Shown in pieces: positions 9,035-17,731 of a DNA stretch of 64,000 nt. The stretch is taken from positions 474,407 to 538,406 of the forward strand of contig NZ_JAIVAM010000002.1 of NCBI RefSeq assembly GCF_020171845.1. Reading direction: 5' to 3'. This stretch comes from Cytobacillus kochii (GTDB taxonomy: Bacteria; Bacillota; Bacilli; Bacillales; Cytobacillaceae). The notes below the pieces were generated by a model, which saw only the letters and a list, made by a program, of their open reading frames with translations, was not told where the DNA came from and made no database searches. Within the stretch, counting starts at the first letter, position 1, and every line of letters starts with the position of its first letter. A program made the position numbers and the translations under genes.

Positions 9035-9583
9035 TTACTTCTTAAATACCTTATTTACAAGTTCGTTCATTGACATGTCACTATTTACTTCAAAAGTCCC
9101 TGGACGTAGATCATTTTCTAGACCCTTTTTCTCTACGGCATCAAAAAAGTCTTTACCATTTTTAATGATTTTTGCAGACTCAAGCGCATTACCGACGTCG
9201 ATACTAGTCATACCAGAGGTAACTGTGAGCATCGTACGGTAAACAGCTTTTTCGTTTTCATTTGCTTTTGCATCGTTAAGTTGCTTTTTAAGCTTTTCAT
9301 TTTCTTCTTTAACAGTTGCAATATCTTTCATATCTTTATTGATATTGTTCCATTCTTCTTCACTGTGAATAATAAATCCTTGAGATTGTAGGGCTTCTTC
9401 CATCTCTTCTGTACTAATTTCTTCTTTCGTTGCTTCTACGGGTTGATCGACTTCTTCTGTTGCTTTTGGCTCGGCAGCTTCTGTCTGTTTGCTATCGGCC
9501 GGACTAAGGAAATAAGTAATCCCGAGAATGACTGCTGCGACAATTAAACCACCAGCAAAGCTGCGCATCGTTTTCTCACTCAT
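9035..9583 (-). CDS. Membrane-anchored protein with MltG(YceG)-like LysM domain, no catalytic domain
   Basis: A 182-residue protein with an N-terminal membrane anchor (about residues 8-26), an acidic low-complexity linker (about 30-62), a helical segment with coiled-coil character (about 78-110) and a C-terminal region (about 115-182). That region has GMTSIDVGNALESAKII and RPGTFEVNSDMSMNELV, which look like the LysM-like module at the start of the endolytic transglycosylase MltG. The MltG catalytic domain with its essential glutamate is absent, so it is more likely a peptidoglycan-binding or scaffold protein. Its ATG overlaps the stop of the upstream gene by four bases, indicating coupled translation. 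Confidence 0.65.
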   Translation of the reverse strand: MSEKTMRSFAGGLIVAAVILGITYFLSPADSKQTEAAEPKATEEVDQPVEATKEEISTEEMEEALQSQGFIIHSEEEWNNINKDMKDIATVKEENEKLKKQLNDAKANENEKAVYRTMLTVTSGMTSIDVGNALESAKIIKNGKDFFDAVEKKGLENDLRPGTFEVNSDMSMNELVNKVFKK

Positions 9584-9957
9584 TGAGCTACTTTGCTCCT
9601 TTCCGTACTACGTTTTTCGTATGGAGCTAGTAGGTTATTCACTTCTTGTAATGACATCTTTAGTTTTTGAGCGATGCTTTCGTTGGAGTATCCTCTTCTA
9701 TGTAGGTCAATCATTTCACGTAGAAGTAATCTATGATCCGATTGTACTTCAGATGTACCTGCTTCTACCGCTGTTATCTCAGCATCTATTTCCATGAATT
9801 TTACTTTTTGCTGCAGTTGGTGAATTTCATCCATTAAGGAAAAAGAAACCTGGTCAATATGTTGTTCTTGTTCTGATTTCGATTGTTTACCCTTAACAAA
9901 TGATAAAATGAGCAACACAACAGCTGCACCAAGTAAAATGGCTAATACCCATTCCAT
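9580..9957 (-). CDS. Membrane-anchored protein with coiled coil and C-terminal HTH-like segment
   Basis: A 125-residue protein: one N-terminal membrane helix (about residues 3-21), a coiled-coil stretch (about 28-60), then a helix-turn-helix-like region with RGYSNESIAQKLKMSLQEV (about 88-106), reminiscent of the sigma-like helices in SwrB and DUF6115-type Bacillus proteins. AGGAGG lies nine bases before the ATG. It is the first gene of a two-gene operon with the MltG-like protein, which suggests a shared role at the membrane or cell wall. DNA binding is doubtful, since such helices often serve protein contacts. Function unknown. Confidence 0.6.
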   Translation of the reverse strand: MEWVLAILLGAAVVLLILSFVKGKQSKSEQEQHIDQVSFSLMDEIHQLQQKVKFMEIDAEITAVEAGTSEVQSDHRLLLREMIDLHRRGYSNESIAQKLKMSLQEVNNLLAPYEKRSTERSKVAQ

Positions 9958-10168
9958 CTTATAATTCCTCCTTATATGAAACTATTATCCTGTGATTTTA
10001 TAATTATACCTTCCTTTTTGTCGAAATACGATTATTTATGTCAAAAATGCCACTAAAGTCATATTTTTGTAACATAAAAACACAGGTTGCATGCTTCTAT
10101 TATAGTATAAGAGAATGGGGTCTAAATTCAAGCAATGTACAATGAGTGTGTTTTTTTTTGTAAAAGGT

Positions 10169-10198
10169 TTGCGTCTTTATGAAAGAAAAGGTTAAAAT
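10169..10198 (+). promoter_or_regulatory. Candidate sigma-A promoter of purU
   Basis: TTGCGT (10169-10174), an 18-base spacer, and TAAAAT (10193-10198), 28 bases before the purU start codon. Both boxes are imperfect. Confidence 0.4.
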
Positions 10199-10225
10199 GC
10201 AATAAATAGTTTGAAGGAGTGCAAC

Positions 10226-11125
10226 ATGAATACATTATTTAATAATCAAGCAAAAGTTTATAAAGAGAAAAATAAAAACAGGGGTCGCCTGCTCATCAAA
10301 TGTCCTGATCAACCAGGTATTGTCGCCCATATCTCGAAATTTTTATTTCAACATCAAGCTAATATTATCGAATCCAGTCAATATTCCACTGATCATGAAG
10401 GCGGCAACTTTTTTATGCGTATTGAATTTGAGTGTCCTGACCTTCCACAAAAATTTGGACAAATGAAAGAGTCATTTATAAATGTTGCTCAAGATTTCGA
10501 AATGGAATGGAAGTTACAACAAAATAGTGAATTAAAAAGAACAGCAATCTTTGTTTCAAAGCAGCTCCATTGTTTAAGAGAGATACTATTAGAATGGCAG
10601 AATGGCGATATGATGATGGAAATTCCATTAGTTATCAGTAATCATCTAGAGGCAAAAGAGATTGTTGAGTCATTAGGAATTCCTTTTTATCATATCCCTG
10701 CTTCGAAAGAAAATCGTGAAGAAGTGGAAACACAGCAGCTACAATTACTTGAAGAGTATAATATAGATGTTGTCATTCTCGCTCGTTATATGCAAATTTT
10801 GACGTCTCGATTTGTTTCTGCTCAAGCTAATAAAATCATTAATATCCATCATTCGTTTCTACCGGCATTTGTTGGTGCGAAACCATATGATCGTGCCTAT
10901 GCTCGGGGAGTAAAGATTATCGGTGCAACTTCACATTATGTAACCAATGATTTAGATGAGGGGCCGATTATCGAGCAAGATATAAGTCGAGTTGATCATA
11001 GGGATGAAGTAGAGGACTTGAAGAGAAAAGGAGCCTCAATCGAACGCAGTGTATTAGCGAGAGCAGTAAAGTGGCATCTTGAAGATCGCGTGATTGTATA
11101 TGGTAATAAAACCGTTGTTTTTTAA
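10226..11125 (+). CDS. purU: Formyltetrahydrofolate deformylase
   Basis: A 299-residue enzyme that hydrolyses 10-formyl-tetrahydrofolate to formate and tetrahydrofolate, balancing the one-carbon pool. An N-terminal ACT domain (about residues 12-90, starting GRLLIKCPDQPGIVAHISKFL) is followed by a formyltransferase fold with the catalytic Asn-His pair in INIHHSFLPAF and the Asp region in DEGPIIEQD. The length matches YkkE/PurU of B. subtilis (300). The ATG at 10226 has GAAGGAG upstream; the longer frame from 10211 does not. It is monocistronic, with its own promoter and a terminator at 11144-11171. Confidence 0.95.
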   Translation: MNTLFNNQAKVYKEKNKNRGRLLIKCPDQPGIVAHISKFLFQHQANIIESSQYSTDHEGGNFFMRIEFECPDLPQKFGQMKESFINVAQDFEMEWKLQQNSELKRTAIFVSKQLHCLREILLEWQNGDMMMEIPLVISNHLEAKEIVESLGIPFYHIPASKENREEVETQQLQLLEEYNIDVVILARYMQILTSRFVSAQANKIINIHHSFLPAFVGAKPYDRAYARGVKIIGATSHYVTNDLDEGPIIEQDISRVDHRDEVEDLKRKGASIERSVLARAVKWHLEDRVIVYGNKTVVF

Positions 11126-11143
11126 AAATAAATCGTAATACCT

Positions 11144-11171
11144 AAATCGGGGAATTTTCCTCGATTTTTTT
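11144..11171 (+). terminator. purU terminator
   Basis: AAATCGGGGA (11144-11153) pairs with TCCTCGATT (one G-T wobble) and is followed by a run of seven T. Confidence 0.85.
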
Positions 11172-11186
11172 ATTCTAAAAAAACGA

Positions 11187-11200
11187 TGAAAGCGCTTTTT
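11187..11200 (+). promoter_or_regulatory. cre-like (CcpA) site before the first amidohydrolase module
   Basis: TGAAAGCGCTTTTT matches the cre consensus TGWAANCGNTNWCA at 12 of 14 positions, failing at the last two. It is 156 bases upstream of the membrane protein gene at 11357. Confidence 0.4.
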
Positions 11201-11356
11201 TATTCAAAAAGAATTAGTAAAGTAAGTAAATATCCTTATCTTTGCGGAGTTTTAATTGTTAGATTTCCTTACATCATAATTGACAGCTTGTATAAATTGT
11301 TTTTCAATATAACTATCATAAAAAAACAGAAAATTATAAATTTTAGGAGGATGATG

Positions 11357-12079
11357 ATGGAGGAGGCAATAAAAATAGCAAGCCATCCAGTTGTGTGGAT
11401 TATCTCACTTACAGTCATTGGTGTAGTCATTTTCCAAGGGATTAAATTTATTCAAATGGCAATGAAAACGAGAGAAAGTGTAGGTCTAAGTAAGCAAGAT
11501 GTAAACAGCGCTTTAAAAGTTGGGATGATAAACGCAATAGGGCCCTCATTTGGAATTGTGGTTGTAGCTGTATCTTTAATTACCTTACTAGGTGACCCTT
11601 TAACATTAATGAGAATAGGCATTATTGGTTCTGCTGCTACTGAATCGATGGGGGCCAATTTGGCTGCAACTGCTTATGGAACAGAACTTGGTTCTGATAG
11701 TTTTACAGCAGAAGCGTTTGCGACTGTAGCATGGGTTTTATGTATTGGCGGATGTGGTTGGCTGCTTTTTGTTTTCTTTTTTACTAAATCATTAGCAAAT
11801 ATTGAAAGGAAGGTATCAAATAAGCAACAAACGACGGCTGGTAAACTCCCCATTATGATGATTGTGTCAAGTGCTGCTATGCTTGCGGTTTTTGGTAACT
11901 TTGTTGCAGGTGAAATATTTAAAGGGGTGGAAACAGCAATTGTTGCTTTAACTGCAGCTACTACGATGCTAATCGTAAGTTTTATCGCAAATAAAAGTCA
12001 TCAACTCAAATTCTTACATGAATGGTCATTAGGTGTATCGATTATTGTTGGTTTAACAGTTAGTTATTTTGTCCTTTAA
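11357..12079 (+). CDS. Multi-pass membrane protein, probable DUF5058 family transport subunit
   Basis: A 240-residue protein with about six hydrophobic helices, beginning with a helix at VVWIISLTVIGVVIF. The segments VGMINAIGPSFGIVVVAVSLI and 'GIIGSAATESMGANLAA' fit what I remember of the DUF5058 family, of unknown function. Three successive ATG codons follow TTTTAGGAGG; the third (11357) has the best spacing (six bases). It is first in a three-gene operon with another membrane protein and an AbgB-like amidohydrolase, which suggests that the two membrane proteins import the amide substrate that the hydrolase cleaves (inference from context). Confidence 0.7.
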   Translation: MEEAIKIASHPVVWIISLTVIGVVIFQGIKFIQMAMKTRESVGLSKQDVNSALKVGMINAIGPSFGIVVVAVSLITLLGDPLTLMRIGIIGSAATESMGANLAATAYGTELGSDSFTAEAFATVAWVLCIGGCGWLLFVFFFTKSLANIERKVSNKQQTTAGKLPIMMIVSSAAMLAVFGNFVAGEIFKGVETAIVALTAATTMLIVSFIANKSHQLKFLHEWSLGVSIIVGLTVSYFVL

Positions 12080-12091
12080 GGAGGGAATAGT

Positions 12092-12784
12092 ATGGCGGTT
12101 TCCGAAAGTAATATAGTGGCTAAAAAAAATGAGGTTATTCATTCATATGAGATGAATATGTTTCATCAAAAATCACATTTTTGGGGTCGTATGACGGTTG
12201 GATTAGTAATATTATTGACAATCTCACTTCCCTTATATCTTTCCTTTGTATTAAGTATTCATCCAGGTTGGCAACCCATTATTACAGGGTTGATAGCTTA
12301 TGCTGCCGCCATCGGGTATGCCTGGTTTATGGAGCCAATATCATATTATCCAACCTTAGGGATATCTGGTACCTATCAAGCCTTTTTAACAGGAAATATT
12401 GCTAATATGTGCTTGCCGTCTGCTGCGGCAGCTCAAAATGCTGTTGGTGCTGAACCTGGAACGAAAAAAGGTGAAATTGTTGCGGCTCTTGCAATAGGAG
12501 CAACATCACTAATGAATATGGCCATACTAATTTTCATTATTGTTTCAGGATCTTATCTCGTATCAATTATTCCAGAATCGATTCAAGGAACATTTATATA
12601 TATTGTTCCTGCTATTTTTGGAGGTATATTTGCGCAATTTGCCCTTAAGAAGCCGTTATACGGAGGTATTGCATTATCAGTAGGATTATTTGTAAATCTA
12701 ATACCTATTCCCACTTTTTTTAAAGGAATTATCTGTATCATCTTAACTATCATCATTTGTATATCATTAGAGAAAAGAAAGTAA
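12092..12784 (+). CDS. Multi-pass membrane protein partner in amidohydrolase operon
   Basis: A 230-residue protein with about six membrane helices. Between helices three and four it has a loop with 'MCLPSAAAAQNAVGAEPGTKKGEI', a conspicuous Ala/Gly-rich stretch that could line a pore. AAGGAGGGAATAGT precedes the ATG, 12 bases after the previous stop. It always reads as the companion of the upstream membrane protein, so the pair probably forms one transporter of two dissimilar subunits. I do not recognise a characterised family; assignment of substrate relies only on the hydrolase gene that follows. Confidence 0.7.
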   Translation: MAVSESNIVAKKNEVIHSYEMNMFHQKSHFWGRMTVGLVILLTISLPLYLSFVLSIHPGWQPIITGLIAYAAAIGYAWFMEPISYYPTLGISGTYQAFLTGNIANMCLPSAAAAQNAVGAEPGTKKGEIVAALAIGATSLMNMAILIFIIVSGSYLVSIIPESIQGTFIYIVPAIFGGIFAQFALKKPLYGGIALSVGLFVNLIPIPTFFKGIICIILTIIICISLEKRK

Positions 12785-12804
12785 TTAAAAGGGAGGAATT
12801 TATA

Positions 12805-14226
12805 ATGATCAAAGAAGAACTTGTAGATTGGATAAATAAGAAAGAAGCCTTTTTTTCAGATATGGCAAAAGATATATGGAATCATCCGCAAGTTGCGTAT
12901 GAGGAAGAATACGCATCGGATTTACAAAAACAAGTATTACAAGAGGCTGGGTTTGATATTCAAGAAAACGTAGGAGGAGCACAAACAGCATTCGTTGCCG
13001 AATATGGAAGTGGGAAGCCTGTTATTGGAATATTAGGAGAATTCGATGCCTTACCAGGACTTTCGCAAGCGGTATCTACAAACAGGGAAGAAATTATTAG
13101 TGGTGGACCTGGACATGGATGTGGCCATAATTTGTTAGGAACGGCTGGTGTGGAAGCTGTTATCGCGATGAGCGAAGCAATGAAAACGAGTAAAATAAAT
13201 GGAACAATTCGTTATTATGGATGTCCTGCAGAAGAAGTTCTTTCTGGGAAAACATTTATGGCAAGAGAAGGAGTGTTTAATGATTTAGACTGTGCATTAA
13301 CTTGGCATCCAGGTGTAGCGAATTTTGTTGTCAATATGTCCATGCAAGCAATGGTTTCGGTAGAATATCAATTTAAGGGAATAACTGCTCATGCTGCTGG
13401 AGCTCCTCATGCAGGGAGAAGTGCATTAGATGCAGTGGAATTAATGAATGTTGGAGCAAATTATATGAGAGAGCATGTATTAGATGGCTCAAGGATACAT
13501 TATGTCATTACTAATGGCGGGCTGGCACCTAATATCGTACCTGATCAAGCAAGTGTATGGTATTATTTGCGTGCGACTACGAAAGAACAAGTAGATAGTA
13601 TGTTCAACCGATTAGAGAAAATTGCACAAGGTGCAGCACTAATGACTGAAACAAAAGTTGAGCATCAAGTAAAGGCATATGCGTATAATGTCTTGCCTAA
13701 TGACACACTTAATAAGGTAATGTTAAAAAATATGGAAGGTGTGTCGTTTTCATTTAATCAAGATGAATTAAAATTTGCAGAAAAGCTGGTAGAAACAGTT
13801 GATAACGATGTTGTTGAAATGTCCAAGAAGCAGTTCGGTATTGAACTAGAAAGTCTATTACCAACGGGTAAAAACCATTTCAAACATTTGAAAGGGCAAT
13901 GTATAGGTGGATCAACAGATGTTGGTGATGTAAGCTGGATTACACCTGTAGGTCAAATCATGACAACTTGTGCACCAGTTGGTGTTCAACCCCATTCTTG
14001 GCAGGCTACAGCTTCTTATGGGTCATCCATTGGACTGAAGGGGATGCATTTAGCAGCAAAATCAATGGCATTAACTTTATTTGATTTATTGACGGATACA
14101 AACTTAATCGATGTGGCAAGAGAAGAGTTTGTTAAAGAGACTGCTGGAAAGAAATATGAAGCAGCAATTCCTAATGATTTACGACCACCATCGTTAAATA
14201 GCATGAAAGAATCAGTTCGTATGTAG
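12805..14226 (+). CDS. M20-family amidohydrolase, AbgB (aminobenzoyl-glutamate utilisation)-like
   Basis: A 473-residue zinc-dependent amidohydrolase. Metal-binding and catalytic residues are visible in order: GEFDALPGLS (Asp), GPGHGCGHNLLG (His), CPAEEVLSGKT (catalytic and metal Glu), LTWHPG (His), and a C-terminal VQPHSW. The lid domain lies at about residues 185-330. It is longer than the usual 390-residue M20D enzymes and matches AbgB-type proteins that split p-aminobenzoyl-glutamate or similar N-acyl amino acids. The ATG at 12805 has GGGAGG eight bases upstream; the open frame begins earlier inside the preceding gene. Third gene of the operon, followed by a terminator. Confidence 0.85.
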   Translation: MIKEELVDWINKKEAFFSDMAKDIWNHPQVAYEEEYASDLQKQVLQEAGFDIQENVGGAQTAFVAEYGSGKPVIGILGEFDALPGLSQAVSTNREEIISGGPGHGCGHNLLGTAGVEAVIAMSEAMKTSKINGTIRYYGCPAEEVLSGKTFMAREGVFNDLDCALTWHPGVANFVVNMSMQAMVSVEYQFKGITAHAAGAPHAGRSALDAVELMNVGANYMREHVLDGSRIHYVITNGGLAPNIVPDQASVWYYLRATTKEQVDSMFNRLEKIAQGAALMTETKVEHQVKAYAYNVLPNDTLNKVMLKNMEGVSFSFNQDELKFAEKLVETVDNDVVEMSKKQFGIELESLLPTGKNHFKHLKGQCIGGSTDVGDVSWITPVGQIMTTCAPVGVQPHSWQATASYGSSIGLKGMHLAAKSMALTLFDLLTDTNLIDVAREEFVKETAGKKYEAAIPNDLRPPSLNSMKESVRM

Positions 14227-14263
14227 CAAGGAAGTTGATAGGATAGGAATGATCGAGAGATAA

Positions 14264-14309
14264 GCCTTAACAATATTCATTAGAAAATTGCTAAGGCCTT
14301 TTTAATTTT
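14264..14309 (+). terminator. Terminator of the first amidohydrolase operon
   Basis: GCCTTAACAAT (14264-14274) pairs with ATTGCTAAGGC (14287-14297), one mismatch, and is followed by CTTTTTAATTTT. Confidence 0.8.
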
Positions 14310-14316
14310 GATTTCC

Positions 14317-16194
14317 TCATTCCTCTCCATATTTCTCACGATAGTGTGATAAGGCTAAAAGAGGGAAAATGTAACGGTAACTGTGATAATGAAAATAAAT
14401 AGCACCAGCGAGGCCTTGCCCTGCAGGGTAGTCTTCGCGCCAATCGTCATTGTCCAAAGATGTGAGGAGGTATTTTATGCCTCTTTTAATTGTCTCATTT
14501 GGCTTCTGACTTACCGAAATTAATGCATCTATGGCCCATGCAGTATGTGTGAGCGTACTATCACCTAATGGGACATATTTTTTTTGTTTATCACTTAAAG
14601 CGGATTCCCCATAACCTCCATCAGCATTTTGAATGGATCGGAGCCAACTCGTAGCCTTCTTGATCATTTCACTTTTATTATCATATGCAATTGCTGATAA
14701 TCCCGTAAGAGCTGCCCAAGTCCCGTAAATATAGCAAATGCCCCATCGGCCATACCATGAACCATTCTTTTCTTGGTGTGTTTTAAGCCATTCAATACTT
14801 TTGTCGAAATGAGAATGTTGGTGTGGCATTTGTGTGTAATTGCCTAAAAACTCCATGGCTCTTCCTGTTAAATCGGCACTGCTTGGATCGGTGAGAATAA
14901 ATTCACTATCTTGGATTGGTACTAAAGCTAGTAACTTATTATTGGTATTCTTTTCAAAAGCTGGCCAACCGCCATCATCATTTTGCATGGAAACGAGCCA
15001 ATTCACGCCTAAATTCCAAGCCTCTTTTATGTTACCATCGATTTTTGCAGGGTTTGTAATTGCACGAAGAGTGGCCGAGGTATCATCAGTATCTGGCTGA
15101 AAAGTGTTGATGTTAGAAAACCCCCAAGCTCCTGGTTTAGTCTTGGGATTATGAATGATCCAATCTCCAAATTTATATTGTTGTCTACTAAGTAAATAAT
15201 TAGTTGCTTTCTTTATCATTGGATCATTTGGTGTTAATCCAGCTTTTTGTAAAGAATAACTGAGCAAGCTTGTATTCCATACAGAAGCAGTAGTGAATTG
15301 GATATGTGTATGACCCTTTACTTGTGTTTTGAATCCATATAATCCTTTTACCGCATTCTCGATTAACGGATCATCTTTTTTATGTCCTAATGAAAGTAAT
15401 GCAAACACCATTAAAAATGTCGAGCTAATATAGCCAAATAAGGTCCCGTCTGGTTCTAGGTGATTCATCATATATTGTTTTGCACGGCTCATACTCAGTT
15501 GGTGTAATTCTTGTGGTAGGCCTATCATTTTCTTAATACTTGATTTGATTGTTTTGTGTATGGTTCGCCATTCGGAGGAACGGGACCAACTAAAATTTGC
15601 TTCCTCTCTTGAAGTGAACAGATCTGATAAATCTGGACTGCCAGCTGTTCGAAAACGAAACTTCTTTTCTGCGATAACCATAATGGGAACTATATTTGCT
15701 CTGCCGTATACGGAGATGCTATAGAAATTGATTGGCATGACAGGCTGGATAAGCATTAGTTCAATTGGTAGGGGAAAGAACTTTGGCCATTCATACTGCC
15801 CTGTGATGGTAAGAATCAGCTTGGTTAGGAAATGGGTTTCCTCTATACCTCCTTGTTGTAGAATGAATCGTTTCGCTTTTTTCATTCGATCATCTTTTTT
15901 ATTGATATAACCTGAATACAACAATGCATGATATGCCTCGACAGTTAAGGAAAGACTGCCTCCTCTTTCATCGTAATAATGTTTCCATGCTCCGTTTCCC
16001 TCTTGTTTACTTAGTATCCTTTTAACCAATTGTTTTATCATCTCTTCATCATCAATTTCTAAACTTCTTAATAAAATAATCATATACGTATCAGTGGATA
16101 TACTAGATTCAAAAGGATATTCCCAAGTACCCGAAGCTGTTTGGTCAGCTCTTAAAGTAGAAATTAAATGATTGATTCCATTTGAGACCTTCAT
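14317..16194 (-). CDS. sqhC: Squalene-hopene / tetraprenyl-beta-curcumene cyclase
   Basis: A 625-residue triterpene cyclase of the SHC family. The catalytic DXDD motif is present as DTDD in FQPDTDDTSATLRAI (about residue 365-370). QW-type repeats are visible, for example QNDDGGW, QEKNGSW and QNADGGYGES, with the conserved GRWGICYIYGTWAAL block. Length and several blocks closely match B. subtilis SqhC (632), which cyclises C35 tetraprenyl-beta-curcumene to sesquarterpenes and also accepts squalene. Products are membrane- or spore-associated terpenols. The start at ATG 16194 follows AAAGGGTGA; a GTG at 16203 overlaps that site. It is divergent from the DUF2515 gene. A squalene-synthase-like gene lies at 30.9 kb. 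Confidence 0.9.
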   Translation of the reverse strand: MKVSNGINHLISTLRADQTASGTWEYPFESSISTDTYMIILLRSLEIDDEEMIKQLVKRILSKQEGNGAWKHYYDERGGSLSLTVEAYHALLYSGYINKKDDRMKKAKRFILQQGGIEETHFLTKLILTITGQYEWPKFFPLPIELMLIQPVMPINFYSISVYGRANIVPIMVIAEKKFRFRTAGSPDLSDLFTSREEANFSWSRSSEWRTIHKTIKSSIKKMIGLPQELHQLSMSRAKQYMMNHLEPDGTLFGYISSTFLMVFALLSLGHKKDDPLIENAVKGLYGFKTQVKGHTHIQFTTASVWNTSLLSYSLQKAGLTPNDPMIKKATNYLLSRQQYKFGDWIIHNPKTKPGAWGFSNINTFQPDTDDTSATLRAITNPAKIDGNIKEAWNLGVNWLVSMQNDDGGWPAFEKNTNNKLLALVPIQDSEFILTDPSSADLTGRAMEFLGNYTQMPHQHSHFDKSIEWLKTHQEKNGSWYGRWGICYIYGTWAALTGLSAIAYDNKSEMIKKATSWLRSIQNADGGYGESALSDKQKKYVPLGDSTLTHTAWAIDALISVSQKPNETIKRGIKYLLTSLDNDDWREDYPAGQGLAGAIYFHYHSYRYIFPLLALSHYREKYGEE

Positions 16195-16245
16195 GATATT
16201 CACCCTTTTCGTTACTTTTCCTCACAATGTAAGCAATATTAATAC

Positions 16246-17439
16246 ATGAGTATTCATTGGACAAAATTATCATTCATAATGGTGGTGTTTTCCATGTTTT
16301 TAATTTATAAATGGCGAAGAAAAAGCTTAAAATCTTCTATTACTAGGAGAAAGCTAAAAAAAGAATTAGTGACCTTATTAAAGAAAAACAAGCAGGATTC
16401 AATAAATGAACTTGATCTTGACGAACAACAGATTCTAGAAAAAATAATCCAACAAACAACAGCTTGTAATCTCAATAATGTGACAAGAACGAATGCTTAT
16501 CTCGCGTTTTATTTGAAATACCCCCAAGTGCATTGGGCTTTGCTAGCCCATTTTGTCTCCAGAAATGCAGGATGGAATATGACAGATTTAAAGGGGGATT
16601 TATTATCAAAGATATTAAGTGAGGCAGAACAGAATGCGTTCTTTCAATTTATGGAACGAGCCAATTGGTTGATTTTTCAAGATGCATATCCACAGTTATT
16701 GCTATACGAGGAAAGTGTCAGACAAAGTAAGCCGTTATTTCATTTGCTCTCTCATTTAGGAGTCTCTTCATTTATGCAAGCTGTATGGTCCATTTTTTGG
16801 AAGAAAAAGCAATCACAGATACTTACGCATGCGCTTATTATTAATGAACAAAACTATATCGAAAAAAGGGTTGTACAAAACCCAATTTTTAAAGAAGAAG
16901 TGACTTCAACACTTGAGTTCAAATTACAAGATGTTTTTGCTTTTAACTATATTCTTTTTCCGTATCAGACACATGGGATATCACAGTTAAAAGGTTTAGT
17001 TGTTCATTTATTTACAAAGTTGAATCAGAGAATAGAATTAGGGTTTAAATTGTACACACTTCTATACGAAAACCCTTCTCAACTACGAAGCTTTGTGAAG
17101 TGGGCGAACCAACATCCCCATACAGGGTCAAGGAGTGATTACTGGAGGAATGTCTATTGCGTCGTTCAGGAGGGAATACCGACAAAAACCTATAAGCCAA
17201 GAATTGCAGATGGTCATTTAAAAAGCGGTGAGAAAAAGTTATTTAGTCCTGTACTTGTTCATGTATGGAAAGATACTAGTCATAAGAAGCCGGGGGTAGA
17301 AGATTGGTTTAAGAATGAGGGCATAGTAAAAATGCTATTTAAAGAAATGAATGTAAAAGATCATAACGTGAAACTGGCGTATATGAAATCCTTAGAAAGA
17401 TTGGAGCTAGCAGTTGCTGCGAAAAGTTTATTATCGTAA
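16246..17439 (+). CDS. DUF2515 family protein (YppC-like)
   Basis: A 397-residue protein with an N-terminal membrane anchor (about residues 8-22) and a largely helical remainder. The block NNVTRTNAYLAFYLKYPQ followed by HFVSRNAGWNMTDLKGD is the signature of DUF2515, represented by YppC of B. subtilis; biochemical function is unknown. The start has no strong Shine-Dalgarno sequence, so an internal start cannot be excluded. It is transcribed away from sqhC across only 51 bases, so the two probably share a control region. Terminates at a strong hairpin at 17443-17484. Confidence 0.8.
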   Translation: MSIHWTKLSFIMVVFSMFLIYKWRRKSLKSSITRRKLKKELVTLLKKNKQDSINELDLDEQQILEKIIQQTTACNLNNVTRTNAYLAFYLKYPQVHWALLAHFVSRNAGWNMTDLKGDLLSKILSEAEQNAFFQFMERANWLIFQDAYPQLLLYEESVRQSKPLFHLLSHLGVSSFMQAVWSIFWKKKQSQILTHALIINEQNYIEKRVVQNPIFKEEVTSTLEFKLQDVFAFNYILFPYQTHGISQLKGLVVHLFTKLNQRIELGFKLYTLLYENPSQLRSFVKWANQHPHTGSRSDYWRNVYCVVQEGIPTKTYKPRIADGHLKSGEKKLFSPVLVHVWKDTSHKKPGVEDWFKNEGIVKMLFKEMNVKDHNVKLAYMKSLERLELAVAAKSLLS

Positions 17440-17442
17440 TGC

Positions 17443-17484
17443 AAAGACATACCTTTTTAATTCAGGGGGTATGTCTTTTTTTTT
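17443..17484 (+). terminator. Terminator of the DUF2515 gene
   Basis: AAAGACATACC pairs with GGTATGTCTTT, and nine T residues follow. Confidence 0.9.
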
Positions 17485-17607
17485 GGAACAACACTTTTAA
17501 TTCTTACTATGCGTAATAGGTGACAGTAATCGTTTACCTTTACTTCATGTTAAGAGAAGTGATGAACTAGCTAACAATTATATGCTATTTAAGTGAATTT
17601 ATAGAAA

Positions 17608-17621
17608 TAAAAGCGCTTTCA
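17608..17621 (+). promoter_or_regulatory. cre (CcpA) site before the second amidohydrolase module
   Basis: TAAAAGCGCTTTCA fits TGWAANCGNTNWCA at 13 of 14 positions. It lies 111 bases before the start codon at 17732. Confidence 0.5.
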
Positions 17622-17731
17622 AATAAAAAGATTATTAAAAATAATAATAAAAGACAAAATGTTCTTTTAATTTAAAAAGGAGCGTGATACTATTGTAAAA
17701 TATCAAAATCGAATTTAAAGGAGTGGCATGT

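Noticed and set aside
17560..17592. GATGAACTAGCTAACAAT as a further copy of the 8.7-kb repeat
   Set aside because: It joins two short matches to that unit with a deletion between them; a single 18-base resemblance in AT-rich DNA is not enough.
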